DNA of 64,000 nt, from positions 25,990,474 through 26,054,473 of the forward strand of contig CM022679.1 in assembly GCA_012295275.1 (NCBI GenBank). Direction: 5' to 3'. Below are positions 48,669 through 60,999 of this stretch, piece after piece; within the stretch, counting starts at the first letter, position 1, and every line of letters starts with the position of its first letter. A program made the translations under genes and the position numbers. Below the pieces are notes generated by a model. That model worked only from the letters and a program-made list of their open reading frames with translations. It searched no databases and had not been told where the DNA came from. The DNA is from Chrysomallon squamiferum (Eukaryota; Mollusca; Gastropoda; Neomphalida; Peltospiridae).

Positions 48669-48717
<49 letters not shown>
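48547..48717. repeat. (AAT)n and (AT)n arrays
   Basis: About 27 AAT units (48547-48629), then about 22 AT units (48674-48717). Confidence 0.95.
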
Positions 48718-48719
<2 letters not shown>

Positions 48720-48721
<2 letters not shown>

Positions 48722-49510
48722 CATACATATATGTGTGTGTGTATGTGTAATTCACAAAATTGTCAGTTAATTATTGATTAAAATGTAGATTTAAAAAAAA
48801 ACAAAAAACAACCGATAACACACAAAAGTTCCCACATAAAACACAAGTGTTTTCTGATTCACGTACCTGTTTGCAGTAAATAATGCATTCATTGTACATC
48901 TGAAATGTTGAAAATCAATACTACATGTGTCATTCTATCAACAGTGTGTGTGACACAAATCTAAAACTGGTTTTAATCTCACATAACAGTGTCTAAAACA
49001 AAGCAGGAATAACACAGTATATAACGGTTAATGAAAAATTTAAAAAGAAAAAATAGCAACATTTGAAGAAGAAAAAAAAGACAAAAAAAAAACCCTTAAT
49101 AAATAATGCATACGTCATAATCTGTATATTTACTATGTAGGGCTTTATTTTACGTATCTGTTAAGAAATGTACGTTGTGTCAATATATAAATCCATCACG
49201 AGTCAATCAATGATTTATATTTAATAATATACAAGTATAGTTCGTTACATATATATTTGTTTATTTCATATACACTAAACTCAAGTATTCCATATGGCCT
49301 TGTTACATGAACAACGTTAGATATATTGTCAGTTTGTATTCCGTATAAAATGTTTAGAGAGACAGTCTGTACAGTCATGAAAAGTATGTAATAACAGTAT
49401 TCTAGTTACTAATTATGTACAACACATGGTACTATACGTTTCTTGTTCATATACTGTTAGTTTGAAGTGCGTTATATTATAATATAGTCAGTTAATACAG
49501 TCAGTTTATA
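48720..49510. other. Noncoding stretch
   Basis: Unique AT-rich sequence. A TACCTG site lies at 48864. From 49380 it grades into diverged repeats of TACTGTTAGT/GTCAGTTAATACAG type that continue beyond the TC array to about 50110. Confidence 0.45.
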
Positions 49511-49511
49511 A

Positions 49512-49699
<188 letters not shown>

Positions 49700-49700
<1 letters not shown>

Positions 49701-50110
49701 ACACCATACATACTACTGTGTATATAATTGTAGTGTGTCAGTAAATACAAGTGATTTTCAATATATTATCAGTATATAAGCTGAATAATTAGTCTTCGAT
49801 TTGTTAAAAGAAACAACAATCCACATGATGTAATATGTTGTTTGTAAACACATGCTGTCCTCATGACATACATCATAAATAGTCAGTTTAGTGAGAAAAC
49901 TGCAATAGAGAGAAACAGTATACACTATATATATACTGTAGTGTTCATATACAACACATATATCAGTATATAAATAAGACATATATAATACATAGTGCAT
50001 ATACTGTTAGTACATGCACATAGACTGCCATTATATACTATGTAAGTCAGTATGTAGTATATACACTATTAGTACATATTGTATACACTATCAGTCTACT
50101 GTCAGTATCT
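49700..50110. repeat. Diverged tandem repeat built on ACTGTTAGTACATA
   Basis: Phrases such as CATATACTGTTAGTACATGC, ACACTATTAGTACATATTG and ACACTATCAGTCTACTGTCAG recur every 30-50 bases on both sides of the TC array. An old minisatellite invaded by dinucleotides. Confidence 0.6.
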
Positions 50111-50121
50111 TTATATGTCAA

Positions 50122-50126
<5 letters not shown>

Positions 50127-50154
<28 letters not shown>

Positions 50155-50156
50155 TG

Positions 50157-50192
<36 letters not shown>

Positions 50193-50229
50193 CATACATG
50201 CATATATATATATATATATGTATCTATGA

Positions 50230-50260
<31 letters not shown>

Positions 50261-50354
50261 GATAGATAGATAGATATGTATGTATGTATGTGTATGTACA
50301 TGTATATGCATGTGTAAATATATATGTATATATGTATGTATGTATAAGGATATC

Positions 50355-50390
<36 letters not shown>

Positions 50391-50392
50391 AG
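50127..50392. repeat. (GTAT)n, (AT)n, (GATA)n, (GTATAT)n arrays
   Basis: GTAT units 50127-50159, AT blocks, GATA 50260-50275, and GTATAT hexamers 50356-50390. Confidence 0.93.
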
Positions 50393-50399
50393 ACCATAT

Positions 50400-50720
50400 A
50401 TTGACAAAATTATATACTTAATACAAAGTTATATATTGTTAATATCTAGGTATTGAGGAATCATCTTAATGATATATATTTTTTTTTTTTTTTTTCTGCA
50501 TGAGGTAGAGCAGATCTTAACTGCTATTTAATTTCTTTAATTTACTAATTTATGTATTTTGAAATTTTAAGTGTCGATTTTTTAAGGTGACATACAAATG
50601 AGTCCATGTTTTATGTGCTAGATGTATATATAAAAAAACCCCCACATAATTGGATTGCTTCATGCAATATATTGATAGAAAATCGTTTTACGAAATCGTA
50701 TAGCTCCAGTTTTTATTCTG
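50400..50720. other. Noncoding stretch
   Basis: AT-rich unique sequence with a T tract near 50479-50496. No gene seen. Confidence 0.45.
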
Positions 50721-50722
50721 TT

Positions 50723-50723
<1 letters not shown>

Positions 50724-50812
<89 letters not shown>
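50724..50812. repeat. (TC)n microsatellite, ~89 bp
   Basis: A perfect TC array. Confidence 0.97.
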
Positions 50813-50814
<2 letters not shown>

Positions 50815-50815
<1 letters not shown>

Positions 50816-51480
50816 GCTAATTCTACAACACGATTCTCTTCTCTCCATTTCATATCAGCTCTTCTTCACCTAACATCTGTTTAATACACGACATTTATTT
50901 ATTTTTAGTATTATTTTATTTTATTTTATTTTAAAACCCGATACCTCCAGTAAGGCAACCACGCATCACGTAACATTTATTGTAGCCAGTGTAAATATAA
51001 TCGTTAAGTTGTTCTTACTCCATTCTGGCTATTTATTCAAACTGTTCCTTTGATCACGGCAATCAAGAAAAACATATATAAACATAACAGGTCCCAGGGA
51101 ATGATATAATCTTGGAACAATGCGATTCAGTGGTTTCTAGAATAAACTCTCAAATCGAACGGGTCTAGGGACAGATCGATGTGTCTATGTAGCGTTTTGT
51201 GTAAAGAGACGAAAGGGAAACAAAACGAAAAGAAAACATAAATTAGGTGTTTCATGCAATGGATTAGAAAATAAATATAACGTTTTTTTTTTTTGTTTTT
51301 TTTTTTATTTGAAATGGACAAGTGATGTTTATTTTGTTTTTGTTTTGGGTTTTTAATTTTAAATTTTTTTTTTTTTTTTTTTTTTTATATGTGGGTGAAA
51401 TATGTGATTGATTTTTTATTCTTTCATTTTAGTCTCTTTTACATTTTTTTTTTAAAAGTTTTCGTCATTATATACACTAA
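50815..51480. other. Noncoding stretch
   Basis: Unique sequence with T tracts near 51280 and 51364-51387. No gene seen. Confidence 0.45.
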
Positions 51481-51496
51481 ATAATAATAATAATAA

Positions 51497-51573
<77 letters not shown>
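51481..51573. repeat. (AAT)n microsatellite
   Basis: About 30 AAT units with one AAA interruption. Confidence 0.96.
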
Positions 51574-51576
<3 letters not shown>

Positions 51577-51739
51577 TCTACCTCTTTACAACAAAATATT
51601 TAAGCAAATCAAGAAAACTAATAAATAAATAAACATAAAAAATAAACAACTACAACAACAACAAAAAAATACCAAATATATAAAAAATTAACCCTAAACA
51701 GCAACCTTTAATTTCTAACCCCTTTCTTTCTTTCCATTT

Positions 51740-52080
51740 ACTCATTCTCTCAATTCGTCGTTTCAAAGAACCGGTTTGTCCAGCTGGACAATTACCTAAT
51801 TACTTACACAGGTATGACATACCTGTAGATGTAACAGTCCTTTGTAGGCACCATGCAATTTACACCTGCAGAAGAAAATACCTTTAGAAAAGTGACCTAT
51901 TCTTGACCCGAGAACATTTGACCCGGTTCCTGCGTCGAAAGACAAAGTGGTTTTTATTGCCTCGTGTTATGTATTTTCATGTCAGTTTCGAGTTCTGTTC
52001 ACTTGCGCGTAACCACGTGGTTACGTTTCAGTGGAAATTTGAGTGACACTTTCAGTGTCAATGAACCTTATATTGATTTT
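51740..52080. promoter_or_regulatory. Unique island with paired E-boxes
   Basis: High-complexity sequence with the perfect inverted repeat CAGGTATGACATACCTG (51809-51825) and a CACCTG at 51863. Downstream are CACGTGGTTACG (52014) and AGTGACACTTTCAGTGTCA. Possibly an intronic enhancer. Confidence 0.3.
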
Positions 52081-52089
52081 TTTTGTTGT

Positions 52090-52374
52090 TTAACAACATA
52101 ATTTAGAAACTTTAGATTTTTATTTATTTATTTAAAAAAATAAAAAAAAAAAAAAAGAAAAAATTAGGATATAAATTTTTAGATTTAAAATTTTGTTGTT
52201 GTTGTTATTAAAAATAACCACAATAATAATTATAATAATTTTAATAATTATAATTATAATAATAATTATAATTATATTTATTATTACACTGCTATACTTT
52301 TTTGTAGAAAAAAAACATTTAACAACATTAAATAATAATTTTGAAATTAAACATTTTTAAAAATAAATAAATAA

Positions 52375-52446
<72 letters not shown>

Positions 52447-52802
52447 TAATGACAGTAATAATATAATTAGCACATCTTTTATTATTTGTCAGTTTTAAAC
52501 AACATTTTACATCAATACATTTTATATATTTAATTTTATTTGGTATCTAAAATATAATTTTGCTGTTGAAGTTCATTTGTTATTCATAAAATAGAAATTT
52601 TATTTTATTTTATATTAAACATATTTATCATGAAGATTTCAAAAGTATTTTTATCTGAGTTTACCTTCTATTCAGAATTTTTATTTATTATTTATTGTTG
52701 TATTTATTTACATTTATACATATATAATAATATAATATAAATAACAGAACTGATAAAATTATTATGCACTAAATAACTAGACCAGATTTGTTTTGTTTTT
52801 AA

Positions 52803-52888
<86 letters not shown>

Positions 52889-53560
52889 TGTACTAATAGT
52901 AATTTTGTATTATTTGTATGTAATATATCTGTTTCTTATATATATGTAATTTGAATGAATACATAAATATTAAGAAACAAATGAAATATATTTTTAGAAT
53001 AATAAATTAAATATATAAATTTTTATGATAAATATAATATATATATTTATAGTAAATAAATAAATAAATTTTTATGATAAATGTAATCCATATTTTTATT
53101 TAAATAAATAAATAAATGAATAAATTCATACTTTTTATTGTAAATATAGTATATATTTTTACAGAAAATAAATAAATAAATAAATACATTTTAGACGTAT
53201 TACATATTTTTATACTAAATAAATAAATAAGTAAACCAATTCATACATTTATGTTTAAAAAAAACCCACATCAACAACCCAACAACAACAACAAACAATT
53301 ATTTCAGATAAAACATTTCTTTCTAAAACTAAAATTTTTCTTCTTCTTCTTCTTTTTGCATGTAAAGTTAAAAAAAAAAAAAAAAGCACTTTGTAAAACT
53401 CTTATCATCCCTTTGTCCATTGCGTCATCAGATGATTTGGCAATTTTTTTTAATTTTTTTTTTTTAAATTAGGTTACTATAGCATTTTCTACACACCTTG
53501 TCAAAAGGCCTTTCGTGAAAAAAAAAAAAAAAAAAAAAAAAAAATCTATCCTTAACCACC
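52090..53560. repeat. AT-rich field with AAT, TG and AAAT arrays
   Basis: AAT array 52376-52442, TG array 52804-52892 with two ATG breaks, AAAT units at several points (53060-53080, 53166-53186, 53216-53232), A tracts near 53371-53385 and 53519-53544. No gene seen. Confidence 0.85.
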
Positions 53561-53945
53561 ACCATTATACGTATAATCCGAGTAAATATACACAACACAA
53601 ACTGTAACATTCGGTTAGTCTGAATAACGTCTGAATAGCGCCAATTACGCCAAACTCTTTTGTTTTTCCCCCCATCTGTTGTTATTCATTCATTATGCTG
53701 TGCGGTCTAAAAGCCTTCGGGGTTGTGTGTGTGTGTGTGTGTGTGGGGGGGGTGCCTTTCGGCCTCTTTGTTATGCAAATGTATGCACATAATAACGCAA
53801 TTAAAACTTTGAATGTTTCATCTTATTAACAGCTTGGCTCAAGAAGTAGATGTAATTACGCAGAAAAACGGCCAACCTCATTTATTACATTTTTATAATC
53901 CCTCGCAGCTTAAACAGCCCGACGTAACAGGCAATTGTTTCCAAT
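53560..53945. promoter_or_regulatory. High-complexity island with homeodomain-type and octamer sites
   Basis: Unique sequence containing TTATGCAAATG (octamer near 53773-53780), several ATTA/TAATTACG cores (CCAATTACGCC, GTAATTACGCAG), and TTATTCATTCATTATGC. Interrupted by a GT tract (53724-53745). Its motif content is typical of developmental enhancers, but that is inference. Confidence 0.3.
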
Positions 53946-53959
53946 GATATTTAAGTAGG

Positions 53960-54003
<44 letters not shown>
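53960..54003. repeat. T18/A27 head-to-head homopolymer pair
   Basis: About 19 T directly followed by about 25 A, a perfect inverted repeat. Confidence 0.93.
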
Positions 54004-54009
54004 GAAAGG

Positions 54010-54333
54010 TAAAATAAATAATGAAGGAATGGGGGTGAGTGGTAGGTGGGGGAGGGAGATAGGATACGCTTGGATGTCGTGTAATTTCTGCTATGTGATA
54101 AGATAACAGTTTAGAAAGAAAAGAAATTTCGGGATTATGTGGTCGTTGCGTCATTTTGAGTTCAGAGCGTGAGTGTGTATGTGTGAATATATGCATGCAT
54201 ACATACATACATACATTATAGACGAGACAATGAATAACATATACAATTTCTTTTGTTACATATCAACATTTATAACATTTTTATTACTTATTTACAGGAT
54301 TTATGTGTAAATCATATTTCATTTATATTTTTC

Positions 54334-54373
<40 letters not shown>

Positions 54374-54504
54374 GATAAAACACATTTTCTTAATTTTGTA
54401 TTTTGATTAGTAATAATAATAACAATAACAACATATACTGGTATATTACTAACCTTTCTGTATATTAAAATGAAAAATTAATAACATTAATAACTTTTTA
54501 GAAT

Positions 54505-54540
<36 letters not shown>

Positions 54541-54654
54541 GTCATAAAATAATAATAACAGTAACAACAACAACAACAACAACAACAAATAATAATAATA
54601 ATAATAATAATAGCCGCAGCAACAACTAAAACCATACTACTACTAATAATAATA

Positions 54655-54698
<44 letters not shown>

Positions 54699-56560
54699 AA
54701 TAAAATAATAAACAGATTACTACAGCTATGTTTCTGTATCATTAAAAATATACAACCACCACAAAAAGTTATCTCCATTTAAATAATATCAATTGATTTT
54801 TGCAGTGAAATATGAAACATTAGAATAGAATTTTTTTTCTTCAAATCGTATCAATTTGTAACGCTTTTAACATGTTAATGATCTAATAATGATTTTTAAT
54901 TCAACAGAAAAAAAAAGTAATTCCTGAGTGTGGTCAATTTATGGTAATCTAACAGCAATTTATACCATAATAGATTTCTTTTTTGTTTTGTTTTGTTCTG
55001 CTTTTGGTATCATATTGTGTTTCAAATTAGCCACTTCTGAAATTATATCGGTTGGAATGATTTTTTTTTTTTTTTTTTTTTTGGCGTTAATAATTTAAAA
55101 CAGTAAAATTGTATATATGTTATGTTCAACGTAATATGACTGTCATGTGTTTATAACTGTGATTTACACACCAGCATTGCTGTATTATAAAGATGTAAAA
55201 ATATCAGATTTACTGATAATTTATTTGGGTATGTGGCTTAAACATTTAAATTTTCTAACTGTAAATAATATCTACATATATCAAATAATTTAAACACTGA
55301 AATTGAAGGATTTATATATTTTTTAATCTGTTAAATTTTGAAAACTGCTATTTAAAAGTCTCTGTAAATATTTATATTCAAATTATATATTTGTGTATAT
55401 TTCATTTTATTTAAAAAAATTTTTACTAATCTTGTCTATATCAATTAAATTCTAATTACACCTAATTATTTATTTGGTGTAAAAAAAACCCACGAAATTT
55501 AATAAACTTTACCTCCACATAATTGCATTATTTAAGTCTAAATAACCTAATTATCAGTGTATTTAATTTAATACTCTTAATTTGTTAGACGTCACATGCA
55601 TTGGCAGTTTTCGTTTTTGAAAAACAATTTTATCCTTTCAAAGAAAACTGGAATTATATGTGAAAAACGTGTCTGTTTGTCTGTTTCACCGTCTTTCTGT
55701 CTGTAACAGTGAATGAAAAAGAGTCATTAGTGTTAGATAATCCGGATTAGTCGAGACAGGGCGATTTCATTCAGTTTAATTTACTAATTAATACAAACAG
55801 GTGATGTACATCTCGTAATAATATAGATATATTGTTAATTTATTTAAGCTGCGGAATTTGTTTGTCTTTGATCTTCACTGTAAATTTAGTCGATTGATTT
55901 AGAAAAGAAAGTAAGAAAAAGTAAATATGTAAGTATAATAGTTTTGATTATTTTATGTGGAAATAAAAATTAATAAGGAATATTAATATTGGGTGAATGA
56001 TAAGTAAATAAGTGAATAAGAATATTAAGAATTATTATTATTATTAATCTACTTATTTATTTACTTATTTTAAAAAAAGATTTTGTTTGCTACTTCACAC
56101 ATTTAAATAACTGATATATTTAACTAATAATGTTGACACGGTTCTAAAGATAAACAAGAAAAGAGTAACAAAAACAACAACAACAAAAACAGCAGTAACA
56201 ACAACAACAACAACAACAAAATACTCTTCCTTTTATGTATCGCTACAGAAATGAAATACAATATTTTTTTAATAGGTTTTACAATTTCATTCTTCAATCG
56301 TCTTGTTTAATTTATAATTTGATAATCCTGGATATGAAATATTACTGTTTCAAATATTTATTTATTTTAGATGTTAACTCCTGTAAATTTCTTTCCAGTA
56401 TTTCAGATGTATAATTGAATTAAACTTAATTGATTAGTTTACAAAATACAAAATAGATTAATTAAGAAAAAAAGAAAAAATTGAAATAAATAGATTAATA
56501 TAAATAAAAATGCCAAATAAGTAAATTAACTGAACCGAATCAATGAATGAATGATGATGG
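54010..56560. other. Noncoding stretch with ATT, AAC, AAT and ATG arrays
   Basis: ATT 54333-54374; AAC/AAT 54550-54612; ATG 54655-54698; long AT-rich unique sequence 54720-56150; AAC units 56175-56220. No gene seen. Confidence 0.55.
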
Positions 56561-56612
56561 TGATGTTGATGATGTTACTACTACTACTGCTGCTACTACC
56601 ACCAATGATAAA

Positions 56613-56628
56613 AATAATAATAATAATG

Positions 56629-56707
<79 letters not shown>

Positions 56708-56760
56708 TTATGATTATGATGATGATGATATTAATGATAATTATAACAAAAATCCCAGTC

Positions 56761-56811
<51 letters not shown>
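56613..56811. repeat. (AAT)n arrays flanking a GAT stretch
   Basis: About 28 AAT units to 56704, ATG/GAT units to 56735, then another AAT array 56760-56811. Confidence 0.96.
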
Positions 56812-56812
<1 letters not shown>

Positions 56813-57060
56813 AAAACGTCCTGGTGATTTGGCAGTGAGCTGATAGTTTGTATTATATTGCGTGTTCTAACATTTAACAGTTTGCCAATTTTACAAAGTG
56901 TAATAAAACACAGTAATCACAACTCGCTCCAAAACAGACTGATACTTCACATTCAGTGTCAAACAGTGAGATAGTTTTGTGATAAAATACTCGCTTATTT
57001 TAGTAGAAATATATTATACACTTGTACTAACTGAATAAAAGTAGTGTGTCAGTAGATTAT

Positions 57061-57062
<2 letters not shown>

Positions 57063-57100
<38 letters not shown>

Positions 57101-57277
57101 AAAAAAAAAAAAAATAAAAAATAAAAAGAAATTATAAATGATAATAAATAAATAAATAAATAAATAAATAAGAATTTTTTTTTTAAATAATAATATAATG
57201 ATATAATAATAATAATAATAATATTAATTTTAAAATTTTAAAATATATACATAAAAATAACACCAGCACTAACTAAG

Positions 57278-57327
<50 letters not shown>

Positions 57328-57345
57328 TAATAATAATAATAATAA
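57063..57345. repeat. A tract, AAAT units and (AAT)n array
   Basis: A-rich 57063-57125, AAAT 57146-57170, AAT 57279-57345. Confidence 0.95.
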
Positions 57346-57614
57346 ATAATAATTAAAACAAATGTTAATTTGGAAATATTTGCACTGATGTTATTCTAAC
57401 GGAATTGATACTATTCCTTTTCCCTTTTCCAAACTGTATGTGTTTGTGTGTGTGTGTGTATATATATATATATAGCGCATGTTATTAATTTGTATGTTAA
57501 AAACACAAATTATTACTTTGTAACTGTTAAAAACATTAATTAATTAATTAAATAATTTAATTGCTCAAAAATGTTTTTAATTTGTAACAAAGAATATTGT
57601 ATATAGTTCTGACG

Positions 57615-57657
57615 CTAAACCCACACCAAAATATCTTTATGGAGAAATAAATAACAC

Positions 57658-57750
<93 letters not shown>

Positions 57751-57905
57751 CATCATTATAAGAGTATTCCGTATTTATTAACCACCCATAAATATGTCAG
57801 TACAGAAACAAATAATATATTTATATCGTCATTGTCCCAAGACCATCCAATATTCTGAACACACCCATTAATCTGTTACTACAGAAACTAATAATGTATT
57901 TAACT
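57615..57905. repeat. Diverged ~80-bp tandem repeat, locus 1, split by (ATT)n
   Basis: Units of the form CCATAAATMTGTCAGTACAG then AAACAAATAATATATTTA occur at about 57622, 57784 and 57866. An ATT/ATC array (57658-57760) lies inside. The same unit recurs at 60570-60690. Confidence 0.65.
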
Positions 57906-58200
57906 GGCTATAAAAGTATCAAGACATAATGTAGACTGTTATACGAATTACATAACCACCTGACCATCTGTTGCATATCATCATAAACTGTTGATTAAGG
58001 TCACTTTATGTTTGTTTCAGTCTGTGTTAGGCGGTTAGGTTATAACGTTGTATTATTTCGAAAAACAGTCGTTATCTTTAAAAGCTTCTAGACGTGAGAA
58101 TCGGGGATCGGTCCTCGTCAGCGATTACTTAACAAGAGCAGATTAGATTATTGTGAAGTCTTTATTTTTATTTATTTATTTATTTTATAAATTTAGTTTA
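57905..58200. other. Noncoding unique stretch
   Basis: Non-repetitive sequence; no reading frame of note. Confidence 0.4.
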
Positions 58201-58208
58201 TAAGGTTA

Positions 58209-58209
58209 A

Positions 58210-58276
<67 letters not shown>

Positions 58277-58385
58277 TTGATGATGATGATAATAATATGT
58301 ACTACTTTTACTATAGATGCTGCTGCTACTACTACTACAACTATTACTAGTATTACTACTTCTACTATTACTACTATTAATAATA
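58209..58385. repeat. (AAT)n, (GAT)n and ACT-type units
   Basis: About 22 AAT units, short GAT run, then ACT/GCT degenerate units. Confidence 0.95.
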
Positions 58386-58698
58386 ATAAAGAAAGTAACA
58401 TATTGATATCTTTGATTTATCTGTTTGATGTTTGATTATCTTTTGCTCATTATTATTAAAACTTTTTTTTTATAATTACTCTACCAACTTTTTGTTTAGA
58501 TATCCACTTGATTTCGAAAATTCAATAAAACTACTGACATGAAATTTGAATGAACTGCATTAATAGAGAAAGAAGCAAAACAGATATTTCAGTCTGCAGT
58601 TTCATTAATGTTTGTCTTGAACTGTATCAGTGAAATAGATATTAAAGTTATACCTATTACGTAAAAAGAAGAAATTAATTAGTTCATTATTTTTATAA

Positions 58699-58699
58699 A

Positions 58700-58746
<47 letters not shown>

Positions 58747-58841
58747 GTAGTAGTAGTAGTAGTTGTAGTAGTAGTAGTGTTAGTAATAGCAGGTGTAGTA
58801 GCAGCAGTATATATATGTGTTTGTGTATATGTGTGTATAAG

Positions 58842-58876
<35 letters not shown>
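58699..58876. repeat. (ATT)n(AGT)n and AT array
   Basis: ATT 58699-58745, AGT 58745-58805, AT 58851-58876. Confidence 0.94.
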
Positions 58877-58879
<3 letters not shown>

Positions 58880-58881
<2 letters not shown>

Positions 58882-59265
58882 TAAGATTTTATAATTAATA
58901 AGTATAGTACAGAGTATGTTGGTGGTGTGTTTGGTCTTTCATGTGTTCATTGTAAAGAAAAAATAAAATCATTATAATTATCTCCAACACGTAATAAGCA
59001 CTCATGTTAAAAACAGGCTGAGACTTTTTATAACGTGCTCATTCATTATATAAAATGATACACTTCATTTTTCATATTGGTATCGGGAAAAAACTCATAA
59101 ATTAATAAAAAAAAAATAAAAAAAAAATAACTATGTAAATAAAAAAAAATAAAAAATAAAAAATAAAAAATAATTAATAAAAAAATAAAAAAATAAAAAT
59201 AAAAACAAAGTAATAATAATAATAATTATTAAAAAAAATATCCAATATCGTTTCGTTACTATGAC
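58880..59265. other. Noncoding stretch, A-rich
   Basis: Unique sequence to 59100 then AAAAT/AAT-rich sequence 59105-59235. Confidence 0.5.
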
Positions 59266-59268
59266 ATA

Positions 59269-59575
59269 TTAAAATAGATTTCACAAAATAAATTATACAT
59301 TTTGCAATTTTATGTTGTTTCTTTGATATCATTCAAATGATTTTACCTATGGAAATACACATTATATTATGTTCTATATTAATACTGTGTTACATTAAAT
59401 AGATGTCCAGAAAATTAAAGTACACATTACATCGTTATTGTTTATTATATCCCTTTATTAATAACACATTAAACAGATTTCACAAATTAAAATACACATT
59501 ACATCTTTACAGTGTATTATGTCCTATATTAATATTGTGTTACACTAAAAGGATTTCGCAAAATTTATATTAAAC
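59269..59575. repeat. ~75-bp tandem repeat, 3-4 diverged copies
   Basis: Copies begin near 59393, 59467 and 59543 with CATTAAAYAGATTTCACAAA, then TAAARTACACATTACAT and TATTATGTCCTATATTAATA; a more decayed copy starts near 59269. Confidence 0.8.
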
Positions 59576-59579
59576 TAAC

Positions 59580-59906
59580 AGCTCAAAGAAATATACTAGA
59601 ATAGTGTTATATTTCACTTTATGTTTGATAAAGCCGTGATTCTATATGTAGACCGAGTCTTTGTGTTTTCAGAAGTACCCATTGTTCCACACACACACAC
59701 ACACGAAACGAAACAGTCGCGTTTTGTGTTTCTAGGAACATAAAGCAATTTAATAAAATCATCGAGGCATAAATAATTAATTAAAGATATAATTTCTAAT
59801 TGTGGAAAAAGACGAGACACGTTGATTGTTGGTTGTTTTCTTGTTGTTAAAGAAGACGTTGTTAAGCTTCTTTTTTTTTTTTTTTTTCTTCTGGGTTTTT
59901 TTTGTT

Positions 59907-59944
<38 letters not shown>

Positions 59945-60765
59945 CAAAATTTCGATTTGTTTATTGTTATATTTGACATCTCGTGATAACCCAGTTATGT
60001 AAAACTACCTTTCAAAATGTTTCTTCTTGTTCTTGTTCTTTTCTTCTTCTTCTTCTTCTTCATATTTTATTTTTATTATTGTTGTAGTTGTTGTCGTTAT
60101 GGTTGTTGTTGTTGTCGATGTTGTTGTTATTATTATCGTTATTATCATTACATTATTTATTTGTATAATTCAGTAAAAACTGATATTTCTAGACGTGTAC
60201 AAACGTATATTCAAAGATTTACGTACATTTGTTCATGTAATATTTTAATTTAACCAAATTAAAAGATTTAGAACAAAATGGAACTATTAATGATAGTTTA
60301 CATACAAGTCTCTCATAAAAAGTGTTATGAAAAAAAAAAATCATTTAAAATTTATATAGTTCGAAGTTTTGAGAAGATAAAATATGATATGTACTTTATT
60401 AATGCTTTGATAACTAATACATTCATTGCTATAAAAACAGATATAAAACGATGACGAAATTTAAATATTTGCCATTAACAGTCTGTAAATATATTCACAA
60501 TGTAATACCATAAAAAAGTATTGAATTCTTTACCAGGAAGTTTATTGTACGTTAATGTAAAGCAAAACAGATAAATCTATCAATACACAAAACAAATGAT
60601 ATATTTTTATTGTAATAATATTATCAATATCCCGACTTCTATACCAGTCCATAAATCTATTAATATGGAAACAAATAATAGATCTACATTTAATTTTTTA
60701 CATTTATGTAGTCATAGTTTCATCATTAAAAGGTCCAAATAGCATCTCGTTCTGATGTATGTATG
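59580..60765. other. Noncoding stretch with long T tract
   Basis: T tracts at 59869-59887 and 59910-59941, GTT/TTC-rich sequence 60025-60150, otherwise unique. The repeat at 60570-60690 is listed separately. Confidence 0.5.
60565..60690. repeat. Diverged ~80-bp tandem repeat, locus 2
   Basis: GATAAATCTATCAATACACA and CCATAAATCTATTAATATGG, each followed by AAACAAATRATA, about 79 bases apart. Same family as 57615-57905. Confidence 0.65.
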
Positions 60766-60767
60766 TA

Positions 60768-60783
60768 TATCTATATATATATA

Positions 60784-60828
<45 letters not shown>

Positions 60829-60995
60829 GTCTGTGCGTGTGTGTTTGTGTGTGTATGTCTGAGTGTGTGTGTTTGTGTGTTTGTGTGTGTATATATGTAT
60901 GAGTGTGTTTGTGTATGTCTGTGTATATATGTCTGTGTGTGTGTCTGTATGTGTGTGTTTCTGTTTGTGTGTGTGTACGTGTGTACGTGTGTATG
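60768..60995. repeat. (AT)n then imperfect (GT)n
   Basis: AT/TATC array to 60824 followed by about 165 bases of GT-rich sequence. Confidence 0.94.
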
Positions 60996-60999
60996 CGAG

